Below are positions 1-6,829 of a DNA stretch of 64,000 nt, piece after piece. How positions within the stretch are numbered: position 1 is the stretch's first letter; the number at the start of each line of letters is the position of its first letter. The translations under genes and the position numbers were made by a program. The DNA comes from JABJOE01 sp964344145 (lineage in GTDB: Bacteria; Patescibacteriota; Patescibacteriia; UBA9934). Location of the stretch: NCBI GenBank assembly GCA_964344145.1, contig CAYFME010000007.1, positions 1 through 64,000 of the forward strand, read 5' to 3'. A model generated the notes under the pieces. The model saw only the letters and a list, made by a program, of their open reading frames with translations. It had not been told where the DNA came from and did not search any database.

Positions 1-638
1 TCGGTCAAAAAGCCCGGACCAGCGATGACGGTTTCGTTCTCGCCAAATGATACGTCCGAGATCGTACTGTTTGTCGTCCAGATGAGCGTTGTCGGTTGTG
101 CGGCATTGTTGAGATCCTCGAGCGCTTTGTGTATCCGAGCCCCCCTTGCCCCCCATGACTGGGGGGTCCTCTGCGCCTCCCCTCCAGCTATGGAGGGGCC
201 GGGGGAGGCTGGGTCGCTCGTGACGATGTTAATCAACGTCTCTCCAGTGCTCGTCGAGCGAATAACAGCGTAGCGTAGCAAGCCGGTATGCGTTTTGCGA
301 TCAAAGAAACTCAGTCCTGCCGTCTTGGTCCACGACCGAACATCGGCAAATAGCTTTTCGATTTTTTCATCAGCAAGAAAACAGGTGTGATTATCGATCA
401 CGCGCCACCATTTTCCTTTCTCGCGCATGCCAACGAGTCCTTCAAAGTTGATCACAAAGTCCATCCGATTGCGATAGTGCTCGGTGATAGGTGAGGGAAT
501 GATGGTTTCGCATTGCAGGTCGAGTTCCTTCAGTCCAAACGAACCATTAATATCCGACAGCTTTTGCTGCAGCTGTTTGTCGTAGGGAATATGTGACCAG
601 CGACACGAACCGCAGAGTTCTGGATTTGGGCAAGGCAT
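1..638 (-). CDS. rlmD: 23S rRNA (uracil-5-)-methyltransferase, RlmD/RumA-TrmA family, 5' part only
   Basis: The minus strand reads openly from an ATG at 636-638 to the window edge (about 212 codons). The N-terminus has the iron-sulphur cysteine pattern of RumA-type enzymes (C3, C9, C12), followed by a HIPYDKQL stretch. A YRNRMDF segment and an IDNHTCFL segment match the family's central domain and fourth cluster cysteine. GLLRYAVIRSTSTGE resembles the start of the SAM-dependent catalytic part. These enzymes make m5U in rRNA; the catalytic C-terminus lies outside the window. About 24 residues encoded by 139-209 are a palindromic mobile element inserted in frame (listed separately), in a region where family members have a variable loop. 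The family call is firm; RlmD against RlmC or TrmA is not settled. Confidence 0.8.
   Translation of the reverse strand, partial: MPCPNPELCGSCRWSHIPYDKQLQQKLSDINGSFGLKELDLQCETIIPSPITEHYRNRMDFVINFEGLVGMREKGKWWRVIDNHTCFLADEKIEKLFADVRSWTKTAGLSFFDRKTHTGLLRYAVIRSTSTGETLINIVTSDPASPGPSIAGGEAQRTPQSWGARGARIHKALEDLNNAAQPTTLIWTTNSTISDVSFGENETVIAGPGFLT
139..209. mobile_element. Short palindromic element, in frame inside rlmD (internally deleted relative of the DUF559 element)
   Basis: About 71 bp with the same GCC...GGC ends as the full element at 1768-2220 and two subterminal palindromes, one around CCCCCCATGACTGGGGGG and one around CCCCTCCAGCTATGGAGGGG. No nuclease gene lies between the ends. The rlmD reading frame passes through without a stop and adds a Gly/Pro/Ser-rich segment. 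Confidence 0.8.
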
Positions 639-700
639 AGGTATGTGTAAGCACGAGCGCCGATCTCTTCGTGGAGACCGGCGTCACGGACGTTGCGTTG

Positions 701-1006
701 TCAGGAGATGGCGGCGTTGTGCTGCTCGAGCATCGACACGAGCTCGCCCCAGGTGCGCGGGAACTTCGGCAGTCCGATGATCTCGCCATCGCGCCCGATC
801 TGCAGACCGCAGCGGACGTCACCGTCGCCCTTGGGCCAGATCGAGACCTCTTGGCGGTCCTCCGTGTGCCCCACGAGCGTCCGGAAGTTGCGCGTGGGCC
901 AGGACGGGTGAGGTCCGTCGCACTGGCTGTCGAGTCGCTTGTCCGCCCCCAGCAGAACGGTGACGTTGCCAACGCGAACGAAGTTGATCAGGTCAGGATG
1001 CGGCAC
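701..1006 (-). CDS. Hypothetical protein, GC-rich cassette gene
   Basis: I do not recognise this 101-residue protein. The start is taken as GTG at 1004-1006 because a full Shine-Dalgarno site (AAGGAGG) lies seven bases upstream; the upstream gene ends at 993, so the two overlap by 14 bases and are probably translationally coupled. The product begins VPHPDLINFVRVG, has no membrane segment or signal peptide, and carries several WP and GL turns. Base composition is richer in G+C than the neighbouring methyltransferase genes. Downstream, an imperfect hairpin (GCCGGTCTC pairing with GAGATCGGC) closes the unit before rlmD starts. Confidence 0.6.
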   Translation of the reverse strand: MPHPDLINFVRVGNVTVLLGADKRLDSQCDGPHPSWPTRNFRTLVGHTEDRQEVSIWPKGDGDVRCGLQIGRDGEIIGLPKFPRTWGELVSMLEQHNAAIS

Positions 1007-1403
1007 TGCCAGCCTCCTTCGGCTTGGGCAACAGGCTGCGGGCGTCCTCTGCACGGTTGAGCCCGATGACGCTGACCAGCTCGAGCTCGACGAGGAGGTA
1101 GGCCATCAGCAGGCCGAAGGTGTCGGCCCAGATGGGCACGGGGATGCTGATCCCGAGCTCCTCGATCACCAGGTAGAAGACCTTGCCATTGCCGGGCTTG
1201 GCCATCACGCGGTACGCGACGCTGTCGGTCTGGCCGGGGTTCACGTGGTAGATGCCGATGCACTTGCGGTTGCCCACGGGCAGCGGCTCGTCCCAGGCGA
1301 CGTCGTAGGACAGCTCGCCCTTCGGATGCGTGGCCGGCCGGAACCAGTCGCCATGTTTGGTGATCTGGATGCCCTCGATCGTTTCTGGCACACGGTGAGC
1401 CAT
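993..1403 (-). CDS. Hypothetical protein, GC-rich cassette gene
   Basis: An unrecognised 136-residue protein. GGAGG lies just upstream of the ATG at 1401-1403. The first half is polar (MAHRVPETIEGIQITKHGDW...) and residues about 75-115 form a hydrophobic stretch (VFYLVIEELGISIPVPIW...LLMAYLLVELELVSVIGL), which could be a buried core or a membrane-associated segment. It is the first gene of a two-gene unit with 701-1006 and is divergent from the SpoU methyltransferase gene. GC-rich composition and a strong ribosome-binding site set it apart from resident genes. Confidence 0.6.
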   Translation of the reverse strand: MAHRVPETIEGIQITKHGDWFRPATHPKGELSYDVAWDEPLPVGNRKCIGIYHVNPGQTDSVAYRVMAKPGNGKVFYLVIEELGISIPVPIWADTFGLLMAYLLVELELVSVIGLNRAEDARSLLPKPKEAGSAAS

Positions 1404-1434
1404 CTGGCCTCCATCTATGGCATGTTCCGCAATG

Positions 1435-1475
1435 AGAGTAGCAAATATTGGAAAAAAAGCAATAATAGGTATACT
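1435..1475. promoter_or_regulatory. Overlapping divergent promoters between the GC-rich pair and the SpoU gene
   Basis: Rightward, TATACT (1470-1475) with TTGGAA (1448-1453, 16-base spacer) puts transcription start about four bases before the SpoU ATG. Leftward, a weaker TTGCTT/TACTCT pair (minus strand, 1435-1462, 16-base spacer) could serve the GC-rich unit. The two overlap and cannot be fully occupied at once. Confidence 0.45.
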
Positions 1476-1485
1476 AGCGTCGACT

Positions 1486-2394
1486 ATGATCGTGATTGCT
1501 CACAATATTCGCAGTCTGCACAACGTAGGGGCGATTTTTCGTAATGCGGCAGCATTTGGTGTTGAAACATTGTATTTGACCGGTATCACCGCCACGCCTC
1601 CTCGCAAAGAGATCGCCAAAGTTGCGCTCGGAGCACAGGACTTGGTCGACTGGGAGCAGGGGGATGTGGCACATGTGATTGATACGTTGCGTCAAGATGG
1701 GTATCGAGTGTTTGGCTTAGAAGCGGGCGAAGACGCGATTCCGATCGAGGACTTCGCTCGAGAATGCGCCCCCTCCGGCTCCCCCATAACTGGGGGAGGG
1801 ACTCCACGGTCCTCGATCTACCACGGTTCTCGTAAAGAAAAAAGGCGACTTCGCGGTAGTCTGGACTTAAAGTCCATCGCCCAGGAGATGCGGCGCGACC
1901 CAACTCCCGCTGAGCGTGAACTCTGGCAATATCTTCGACGCAAGCAAGTGCTTGGTTATAAATTCCGACGCCAGCACGGTATCGGTCCTTTTATTGTTGA
2001 TTTTTATTGTGATCGCGCGCGCTTGATTATAGAAGTCGACGGAGATATCCACGATGAATCGGAGAACGTGAAGCGCGATGCATTTCGCCAGCAGATGCTT
2101 GAGGACATCGGATATACTGTTATTCGGTTTCGGAATAAGGAGGTTCTTACTGATCCGGACGCGGTTATTGCACGGATCACCATGTGTCTCCCCTCCAGTT
2201 ATGGAGGGGCAGGGGGAGGCGAGTTTCATGGACGGAACATCGCCCTCGTCCTCGGAAACGAAGTAGACGGTATTGATGCGGATGTTCTTGAGTTGCTTGA
2301 TGGTTTGGTGGAGATTCCAATGGACAAAAAACGTTCGCTCAATGTTTCCGTTGCGTCCGGTGTTGCTATGTACGCGTTTGGGGTCAGGTCTTGA
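1486..2394 (+). CDS. SpoU/TrmH-family RNA 2'-O-methyltransferase with an in-frame DUF559 endonuclease insertion
   Basis: The 302-residue reading frame is a methyltransferase split by another protein. Residues 1-94 (MIVIAHNIRSLHNVGAIFR...) carry SpoU motif 1. Residues about 246-302 carry motif 2 (ALVLGNEVDGI) and motif 3 (EIPM...LNVSVASG), so the two parts together make a complete small SpoU domain. Residues 95-245 are encoded by the palindromic element at 1768-2220 and contain a DUF559 domain. The ATG at 1486 is chosen because MIVIAHNIRS fits the family start and a -10 box lies just upstream. Whether the product folds as one chimera, is processed, or is inactive cannot be seen. The last residues and stop fall in a REP-like repeat. 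Confidence 0.85.
   Translation: MIVIAHNIRSLHNVGAIFRNAAAFGVETLYLTGITATPPRKEIAKVALGAQDLVDWEQGDVAHVIDTLRQDGYRVFGLEAGEDAIPIEDFARECAPSGSPITGGGTPRSSIYHGSRKEKRRLRGSLDLKSIAQEMRRDPTPAERELWQYLRRKQVLGYKFRRQHGIGPFIVDFYCDRARLIIEVDGDIHDESENVKRDAFRQQMLEDIGYTVIRFRNKEVLTDPDAVIARITMCLPSSYGGAGGGEFHGRNIALVLGNEVDGIDADVLELLDGLVEIPMDKKRSLNVSVASGVAMYAFGVRS
1768..2220 (+). mobile_element. Palindromic-ended mobile element carrying a DUF559 (Vsr-like) endonuclease
   Basis: The element is 453 bp, exactly 151 codons. The left end and the reverse complement of the right end align over 35 bp with 27 matches, and each contains its own palindrome (CTCCCCCATAACTGGGGGAG on the left, CCCCTCCAGTTATGGAGGGG on the right). The inside encodes a DUF559 domain: an N-terminal TPAERELWQYLRR segment, YKFRRQHGIGPFIVDFYC, then RLIIEVDGDIH, which holds the PD-(D/E)XK-like acidic residues, and GYTVIRFRN. 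DUF559 proteins are related to Vsr mismatch endonucleases. The insert stays in the host gene's frame. An internal start (for example ATG at 1888) could also give a free nuclease. Confidence 0.85.
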
Positions 2395-2459
2395 ATCTTG
2401 AATTATGGCGTTTCAAACGGAAAAAATCACATCAATTCAAGATTCAAGACCTGACCCCA
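2379..2459. repeat. REP-like 26-bp perfect inverted repeat
   Basis: Positions 2379-2404 and 2434-2459 are perfect reverse complements (core GGTCAGGTCTTGAATCTTG) separated by 29 bases. The left arm supplies the final codons and TGA of the SpoU gene, and the spacer holds the ATG assigned to the next glycosyltransferase. The sequence resembles, from memory, REP elements tied to REP-associated tyrosine transposases. No transposase gene is in the window. Confidence 0.75.
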
Positions 2460-3169
2460 TCTTGTCGATCGTTATTCCGACGTTGAATGAGGAAGAGCTC
2501 CTTCCGGATTTGTTGACGTCCATTGCCATGCAGACGATCCAGCCAGAAGTGATTGTCGCGGATGCGGATTCGTCTGATCGTACGCGCGAGATCGCACACG
2601 GCTTTGGCGCACGTGTGGTCGACGGTGGGCTGCCGGCTGTTGGACGAAATGCAGGAGCGGCTGTAGCAAAAGGAGAGATCATTCTCTTTCTGGATGCTGA
2701 CGTCTTTTTGCCAGACGATCATTTTCTCTCACGTCTTCTTTACGAGTTTACAACACGCCCGCTCGACATCGCTACGGCTGACATCATCCCGGAAAGTGAA
2801 AAGAAGTATGACCGCTTCTCGTTTTGGGTGTATAATAGATATGTTCGTTTATGGGGTGCGCGCCATGCGCACGCGCCCGGATTCTTCATTGTCATCAGGC
2901 GCGCGCTGCACGAGAAGACCGACGGGTTTGATGAAACGATTGTCTTTTGTGAAGATCACGAATACGCCGGCCGCGCGGCCAAGCACGGTCGCTTTGGACT
3001 ACTCAACTCAGTTCAGATTCCAACGTCTGTGCGTCGCTTCGACAAAGATGGCCGTTGGACAATTGCGCGTAAGTTTCTAAAGGCTGAGTGGCATCTTCTG
3101 TTCAAAGGACCAATCCGCGACGACCGATTTCATTACACCTTTGGCTATGGCCCTTCGCGAAAAAAATAG
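2405..3169 (+). CDS. Family 2 glycosyltransferase
   Basis: A 254-residue GT-A type transferase. It shows the GT2 entry strand (LSIVIPTLNEEELLPDLL), a nucleotide-sugar region (VIVADADSSDRT), and the DxD-like LFLDADVFLP near residues 95-105. It probably moves a sugar from a nucleotide donor at the inner membrane face. The first ~19 codons (MAFQTEKITSIQDSRPDPI) are repeat-derived; a TTG at 2462 directly before SIVIPTLNEEE is an alternative start. It overlaps the DUF389 gene by 23 bases. Confidence 0.8.
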   Translation: MAFQTEKITSIQDSRPDPILSIVIPTLNEEELLPDLLTSIAMQTIQPEVIVADADSSDRTREIAHGFGARVVDGGLPAVGRNAGAAVAKGEIILFLDADVFLPDDHFLSRLLYEFTTRPLDIATADIIPESEKKYDRFSFWVYNRYVRLWGARHAHAPGFFIVIRRALHEKTDGFDETIVFCEDHEYAGRAAKHGRFGLLNSVQIPTSVRRFDKDGRWTIARKFLKAEWHLLFKGPIRDDRFHYTFGYGPSRKK

Positions 3170-3833
3170 ACTGTTCGACAAACAACAGGTGAAACACAAA
3201 GAAGTGATCGAGAAACTGGTCACGGAAAGTTCGCCTCGCAAGACGTTTTTGGTGTTGATTTTTATTTCGAGCATTATCGCGGCGCTCGGGTTGTTGAATG
3301 ATAGCGCAGCGATTGTGATCGGCGCGATGTTGGTGGCGCCGTTGTTGTGGCCGGTGTTGGGACTGAGTATGGGTGCGCTTCTGATCGACGGTCGTATGTT
3401 ACGCCTCTCAGCATTTAGCATCGCCGCATCCGTGGTTATCGCGGTTGGCACGGCGATGGTGATTACGTTTTTTTATGTGCCACTTGGGGCATCGCACGAG
3501 ATTTTGCAGCAAACCAACTTTGGATTCATGATCCCGATTGCGATCGCCGCTGGAGCGGCTGCCGCGTTTGCCATTTGTTACGAGAATGTTAAAGAGGTCG
3601 TTACGGGTATTGCCATCTCCGTTGCGTTGTTGCCGCCGCTTGTGACGATCGGCATCGGCATTGGTGGAACGGACTGGGATCTAATGCGTGATGCTGCACA
3701 GCTGTTTGGTATCAACCTCGTAGGCATCATCTTAACCACGTTCGTTATTTTCTTGCTGCTGGGATTCCAGAGCTACCGACGTACGCTCGAGTCCGCAGTG
3801 AAACGTGAGGAAAAAATTCTCAAAGAGAAATAG
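3147..3833 (+). CDS. DUF389 family membrane protein
   Basis: A 228-residue integral membrane protein. Several hydrophobic segments (about residues 33-53, 57-75, 88-108, 125-145, 150-175, 190-210) and the conserved ALGLLNDSAAIVIGAMLVAPLLWP and VALLPPLVTIGIG stretches identify DUF389. The family's function is not established. ATG 3147 is preferred over the upstream TTG. The gene overlaps the glycosyltransferase end and is followed eight bases later by corA, so the three are probably co-transcribed. Confidence 0.8.
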   Translation: MALREKNRLFDKQQVKHKEVIEKLVTESSPRKTFLVLIFISSIIAALGLLNDSAAIVIGAMLVAPLLWPVLGLSMGALLIDGRMLRLSAFSIAASVVIAVGTAMVITFFYVPLGASHEILQQTNFGFMIPIAIAAGAAAAFAICYENVKEVVTGIAISVALLPPLVTIGIGIGGTDWDLMRDAAQLFGINLVGIILTTFVIFLLLGFQSYRRTLESAVKREEKILKEK

Positions 3834-3841
3834 GGAGGAAC

Positions 3842-4750
3842 ATGGCTTCTACAATCAAAGGCAAATCATTCACATGGCATCATATCCCGGCGCTTGCTGA
3901 GGGGGATTTTGCGTATCTGGAAAAGCACTTCAAGTTTCATCCGTTGGATTTTGATGATCTTCGAGACGACACGGCATTGCCAAAGCTTGATGTGTACAAG
4001 TACTACTTGTTTTCCGTCCTGGCCATTCCTCAATACGATGCGGAAAAGCAACTGGTGAGCAAACAGGACTTGGCGATTTTCATTGGTCCAGATTATGTTG
4101 TGACGGTTGGTCGTACTCAGATCGATGCGGTTGATCGATTTTTCGCGCGAGCGAATCGCAGCACGGGACTCAGGCGCGATGCGCTTGGGAAGTCGACCGG
4201 CTACTTTTTGTACAAGTTGCTCGACTATGTCTTCCGCGACGCAAAGATCATCTTGCACGAGCTTACGCGTGAAACACGCCAGATCGAGACGAACGTCTAC
4301 GAACACCAGTCGCGTGGAACAACGGAGCGATTGGGAATCATGAAGCGCAACTTGTTGTTCTTGCAACACGTGATTGATCCACAACGATTGCTGATTCACC
4401 AGTTCCTTAACTCGCGCAAGAAGTTTATTCCAAAGGATTTGGATGTCTATTTTGATGATGTGAAAGATACGCTTGATAGCATTTGGATCATCACAGAAAA
4501 CTTGAAGAACATCATTGACAGTTTGTTTGATGTGAATGAGGCGATCTTGTCGCACCGAACAAACCAAATCATTCGCTGGCTTACGATTATCTCGGTCATT
4601 TTGATGCCGCCAACGTTGATCGCAAGTTACTACGGCATGAACGTCAGTGGTCTGCCGTTTGCTGAAAGTATCGATATTGTGAGTGGAGTGATTCTCGTTT
4701 CGGTGTTTGCATTCGTCCTGTTCGTTTTGTGGATTGATAAGAGAAAGTAG
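3842..4750 (+). CDS. corA: CorA-like Mg2+/Co2+ transporter
   Basis: A 302-residue CorA-family channel. The cytosolic N-terminal domain covers about residues 1-235 with a long helix near 120-235. Two C-terminal membrane helices follow, the first ending in the signature YGMN motif (SYYGMNVSGLP) that forms the pore mouth. The usual family length is about 300-320, so it is complete. It has a clear Shine-Dalgarno site (GGGAGG) six bases before the ATG, unusual among resident genes here. The next gene starts two bases after its stop. Confidence 0.92.
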   Translation: MASTIKGKSFTWHHIPALAEGDFAYLEKHFKFHPLDFDDLRDDTALPKLDVYKYYLFSVLAIPQYDAEKQLVSKQDLAIFIGPDYVVTVGRTQIDAVDRFFARANRSTGLRRDALGKSTGYFLYKLLDYVFRDAKIILHELTRETRQIETNVYEHQSRGTTERLGIMKRNLLFLQHVIDPQRLLIHQFLNSRKKFIPKDLDVYFDDVKDTLDSIWIITENLKNIIDSLFDVNEAILSHRTNQIIRWLTIISVILMPPTLIASYYGMNVSGLPFAESIDIVSGVILVSVFAFVLFVLWIDKRK

Positions 4751-4751
4751 T

Positions 4752-5324
4752 ATGTCTCGCCCGATTCCTGTCGACATCGTGCCGTCCCATGTGTATCTCA
4801 GCCAAGACGATCAGCTGACCTTGTTTGGGCCGGGATATGCGATGACGATCGAGGGTGAGCTCACGCAAAGTGGTCAACATTACTATGAGGAGACCGTGGA
4901 TGTATTTGGACGACTGAAGCGTTCGCTCTCGCTGCGCGTGCTTGGCCCGGCGTGGGAGCATAGTTTTGCCGAACTCACGCCAACGGAAGCAGCGTTTTTA
5001 GGAATGAGTGCGAAGGAAGGGCGCTCAGGAGATCTGGCCGGCGCGGCTGCTTGTCGATTTGTTGGTCCAGCGGGAGAGGTGTCGTTGAAGCAAGGGGTGA
5101 TCATCAGTCAGCCGCATCTGCGTTGCTCTCCTCAAGACGCTCGATCGTTTCATATTAGCAATGGTGACGAGGTTACGATTGAGATCATCGGCAATCATCC
5201 TCGGCGTGTGAGTGGAGTGATTGTGCGCGTGCATCCAACGTTCAAGCTGCAGGTAGATCTTCATGCGGATCATGCTCGCGATCTGTGGATTACTCGACCA
5301 ATACATGCGCGCCTTGTTTCGTAG
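4752..5324 (+). CDS. PduL-like phosphotransacylase homologue with altered metal ligands
   Basis: This 190-residue protein follows the PduL layout: an entry segment (VDIVPSHVYLSQDDQLTLFG), a middle segment (VLGPAWEHSFAELTPTEAAFLGM, then SGDLAGAAACRFVGPAGEVSLKQGVI), a second half (SQPHLRCSPQDARSF), and a VRVHPTFKLQVDLHADHARD tail. PduL enzymes move acyl groups between CoA and phosphate and bind zinc through two HxH motifs. Here the first reads HVY and the second HLR, so each has lost one histidine. The fold assignment is good; activity is doubtful. No microcompartment genes are nearby. It starts two bases after corA, and its TAG overlaps the first base of a palindromic element. Confidence 0.7.
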   Translation: MSRPIPVDIVPSHVYLSQDDQLTLFGPGYAMTIEGELTQSGQHYYEETVDVFGRLKRSLSLRVLGPAWEHSFAELTPTEAAFLGMSAKEGRSGDLAGAAACRFVGPAGEVSLKQGVIISQPHLRCSPQDARSFHISNGDEVTIEIIGNHPRRVSGVIVRVHPTFKLQVDLHADHARDLWITRPIHARLVS

Positions 5325-5400
5325 CCCCCTCCGGCTCCCCCATAGCTGGGGGAGAGACTCCACGTGTCACCCCTCCAGTCATGGAGGGGCAGGGGGAGGC
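5324..5400. mobile_element. Internally deleted DUF559-type palindromic element, intergenic
   Basis: At 77 bp this equals the first 41 and last 36 bases of the full element at 1768-2220 joined directly, with a few substitutions, so about 376 bp including the nuclease gene is missing. It contains both subterminal palindromes. It sits between the PduL-like stop codon and the promoter of the PKD protein gene. Confidence 0.85.
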
Positions 5401-5403
5401 CGT

Positions 5404-5418
5404 GATATACTTTTCTTA
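5404..5418 (+). promoter_or_regulatory. Extended -10 promoter giving a leaderless mRNA
   Basis: TGATATACT (TATACT at 5406-5411) lies exactly six bases before the ATG at 5418, so the expected transcription start is the A of ATG. The -35 region falls inside the palindromic element and shows no consensus; the TGn extension may compensate. Confidence 0.6.
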
Positions 5419-6698
5419 TGAAACGATTTTTCATCATTGCAGCACTGCTGTTTGCCGCACCGACGGTTACTTTCGCGGCAACGGATCTTGAGCTTCGGTC
5501 GTCTCATACGCGTTTTTCAACCGATACGTTTTTGGTTGGTGAGGAAGTGCGCATTTATGCGACCGTGCGCAACGTCGGCGATGTTGATACGACGGGTTAC
5601 GTGGCGTTTTATTATAGTGATTCGTTGCTTGGGAGAAGTCAGGTTGTGACGGTGGTTGCCGATGGAAACGACGAGGAGGTGTGGACGGACTTCACGGTCC
5701 CGTCTGATCCGTTCAATATTTATATTCAGATCGACAGCACGTCGCCGCAGGACGAAGATCTTTCAAACAACGCGTATCTCACACCGCTCTATACGCCGAT
5801 CTATGATCAAGATGGCGATGGAGTAGAGGATGAGTCGGATAACTGCCCATCAAACGCCAATGCCAGTCAGACGGACACCGACGGCGATGGATTGGGAGAT
5901 GCCTGTGACGATGATGATGACAACGATGGTATTGACGACGATGTTGAGGAAGAGATTGGCACCGATCCGCAGGATGCCGACACGGATGACGATGGCGTTG
6001 AGGATGCGCAAGACGCTTTTCCAACGGATAGCAGTCGAACAGAGGAGGAGGTCGTCATTGAGGAGGTCGAAGAGGTTGTAGAAGAGGTGATAGTGGACGA
6101 ACAGGAGTCCACCGATGAGGCTGAGGCCTCAGAGGGCGTTTCAGATGCAGATGATCATTCAGATGATGCGGAGCCTGCCGAGGAATCTGTCTCCGTTGAC
6201 ACACCGCTGATTGAACGCGCGTCTGGATCTATTTTAAACGTCTCACCTGATTCGTCGTTTGTCTATGTGCGGCGCGACTGGAAGACGTATGAGTTCGAGG
6301 CACTCACACCCGAAGGATCGTATGCATCGCTGCAGTGGGATTTTGGGGATGGGACGAGCTCGGTGCAGCGTACGATTTCGCATTCGTTCCTCAAACCAGG
6401 AAGTTACGAGGTGACCCTTACGGTCACGGACGCGGATGGGAACGAAACAGCTGACACGCAAGAAATTGATATTTCACTGTTCCATCTTGCGAATCCGATG
6501 ATTCAGATGGTTTTGGGCATTCTGTTGATCTTGTTGATCCTCTCAACCATGGCGTTGCGACGAGCACATCGTGCGGTTGAGGAAGCAGACGAGAAGATGA
6601 AAGCGGCGGCGAGAAAGCCGAGAGCGAAGAAGCAAGCAGTAAAGAAGAAGGCTCCGGCACGAAAGAAGTCACAAAAAAGTGAATCAAAAAAGAAGTAA
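5418..6698 (+). CDS. Secreted/anchored surface protein with calcium-binding repeats and a PKD domain
   Basis: A 426-residue exported protein. Residues 1-20 are a signal peptide. Residues about 25-115 form a CARDB-like beta domain (VGEEVRIYATVRNVGDVDTTGYV). Residues about 130-200 hold thrombospondin type 3-like Asp repeats (DQDGDGVEDESDNCP, DTDGDGLGDACDDDDDNDGIDDD). A Glu/Asp-rich linker follows to about 265. A PKD domain (YASLQWDFGDGTSS...HSFLKPGSYEVTLTVTD) is at about 290-350. One membrane helix is near 355-380, and a Lys-rich cytoplasmic tail ends the protein. It is probably a cell-surface adhesin or structural protein held by its C-terminal helix. Confidence 0.8.
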   Translation: MKRFFIIAALLFAAPTVTFAATDLELRSSHTRFSTDTFLVGEEVRIYATVRNVGDVDTTGYVAFYYSDSLLGRSQVVTVVADGNDEEVWTDFTVPSDPFNIYIQIDSTSPQDEDLSNNAYLTPLYTPIYDQDGDGVEDESDNCPSNANASQTDTDGDGLGDACDDDDDNDGIDDDVEEEIGTDPQDADTDDDGVEDAQDAFPTDSSRTEEEVVIEEVEEVVEEVIVDEQESTDEAEASEGVSDADDHSDDAEPAEESVSVDTPLIERASGSILNVSPDSSFVYVRRDWKTYEFEALTPEGSYASLQWDFGDGTSSVQRTISHSFLKPGSYEVTLTVTDADGNETADTQEIDISLFHLANPMIQMVLGILLILLILSTMALRRAHRAVEEADEKMKAAARKPRAKKQAVKKKAPARKKSQKSESKKK

Positions 6699-6702
6699 CC
6701 TA

Positions 6703-6822
6703 AGAACTTCCCTATTTGAGGCTAGTTTCGGTGCGCGGCGAGCACCGAAGTAAGACGACCTTCACCGGTCGTTGTCGAGGAGCACAGCCGCAAGCCGAAA
6801 ATAGACCAAATAGGGAAGTTCT
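6703..6822. repeat. 120-bp MITE-like inverted repeat / structured leader before murJ
   Basis: The ends 6703-6718 and 6807-6822 are a perfect 16-bp inverted repeat (AGAACTTCCCTATTTG). Pairing continues imperfectly inward: CTAgTTTCGG at 6722-6731 pairs with CCGAAAaTAG at 6795-6804. The centre holds two hairpins (TTCGGTGC/GCACCGAA and ACGACC/GGTCGT). It ends eight bases before the murJ ATG, so it would form a large stem at the 5' end of the transcript. Confidence 0.7.
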
Positions 6823-6829
6823 GACTAAC

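Noticed and set aside
3866..4777. 303-codon minus-strand frame opposite corA
   Set aside because: corA on the plus strand has all family motifs; the antisense product has no recognisable domain and no start signals.
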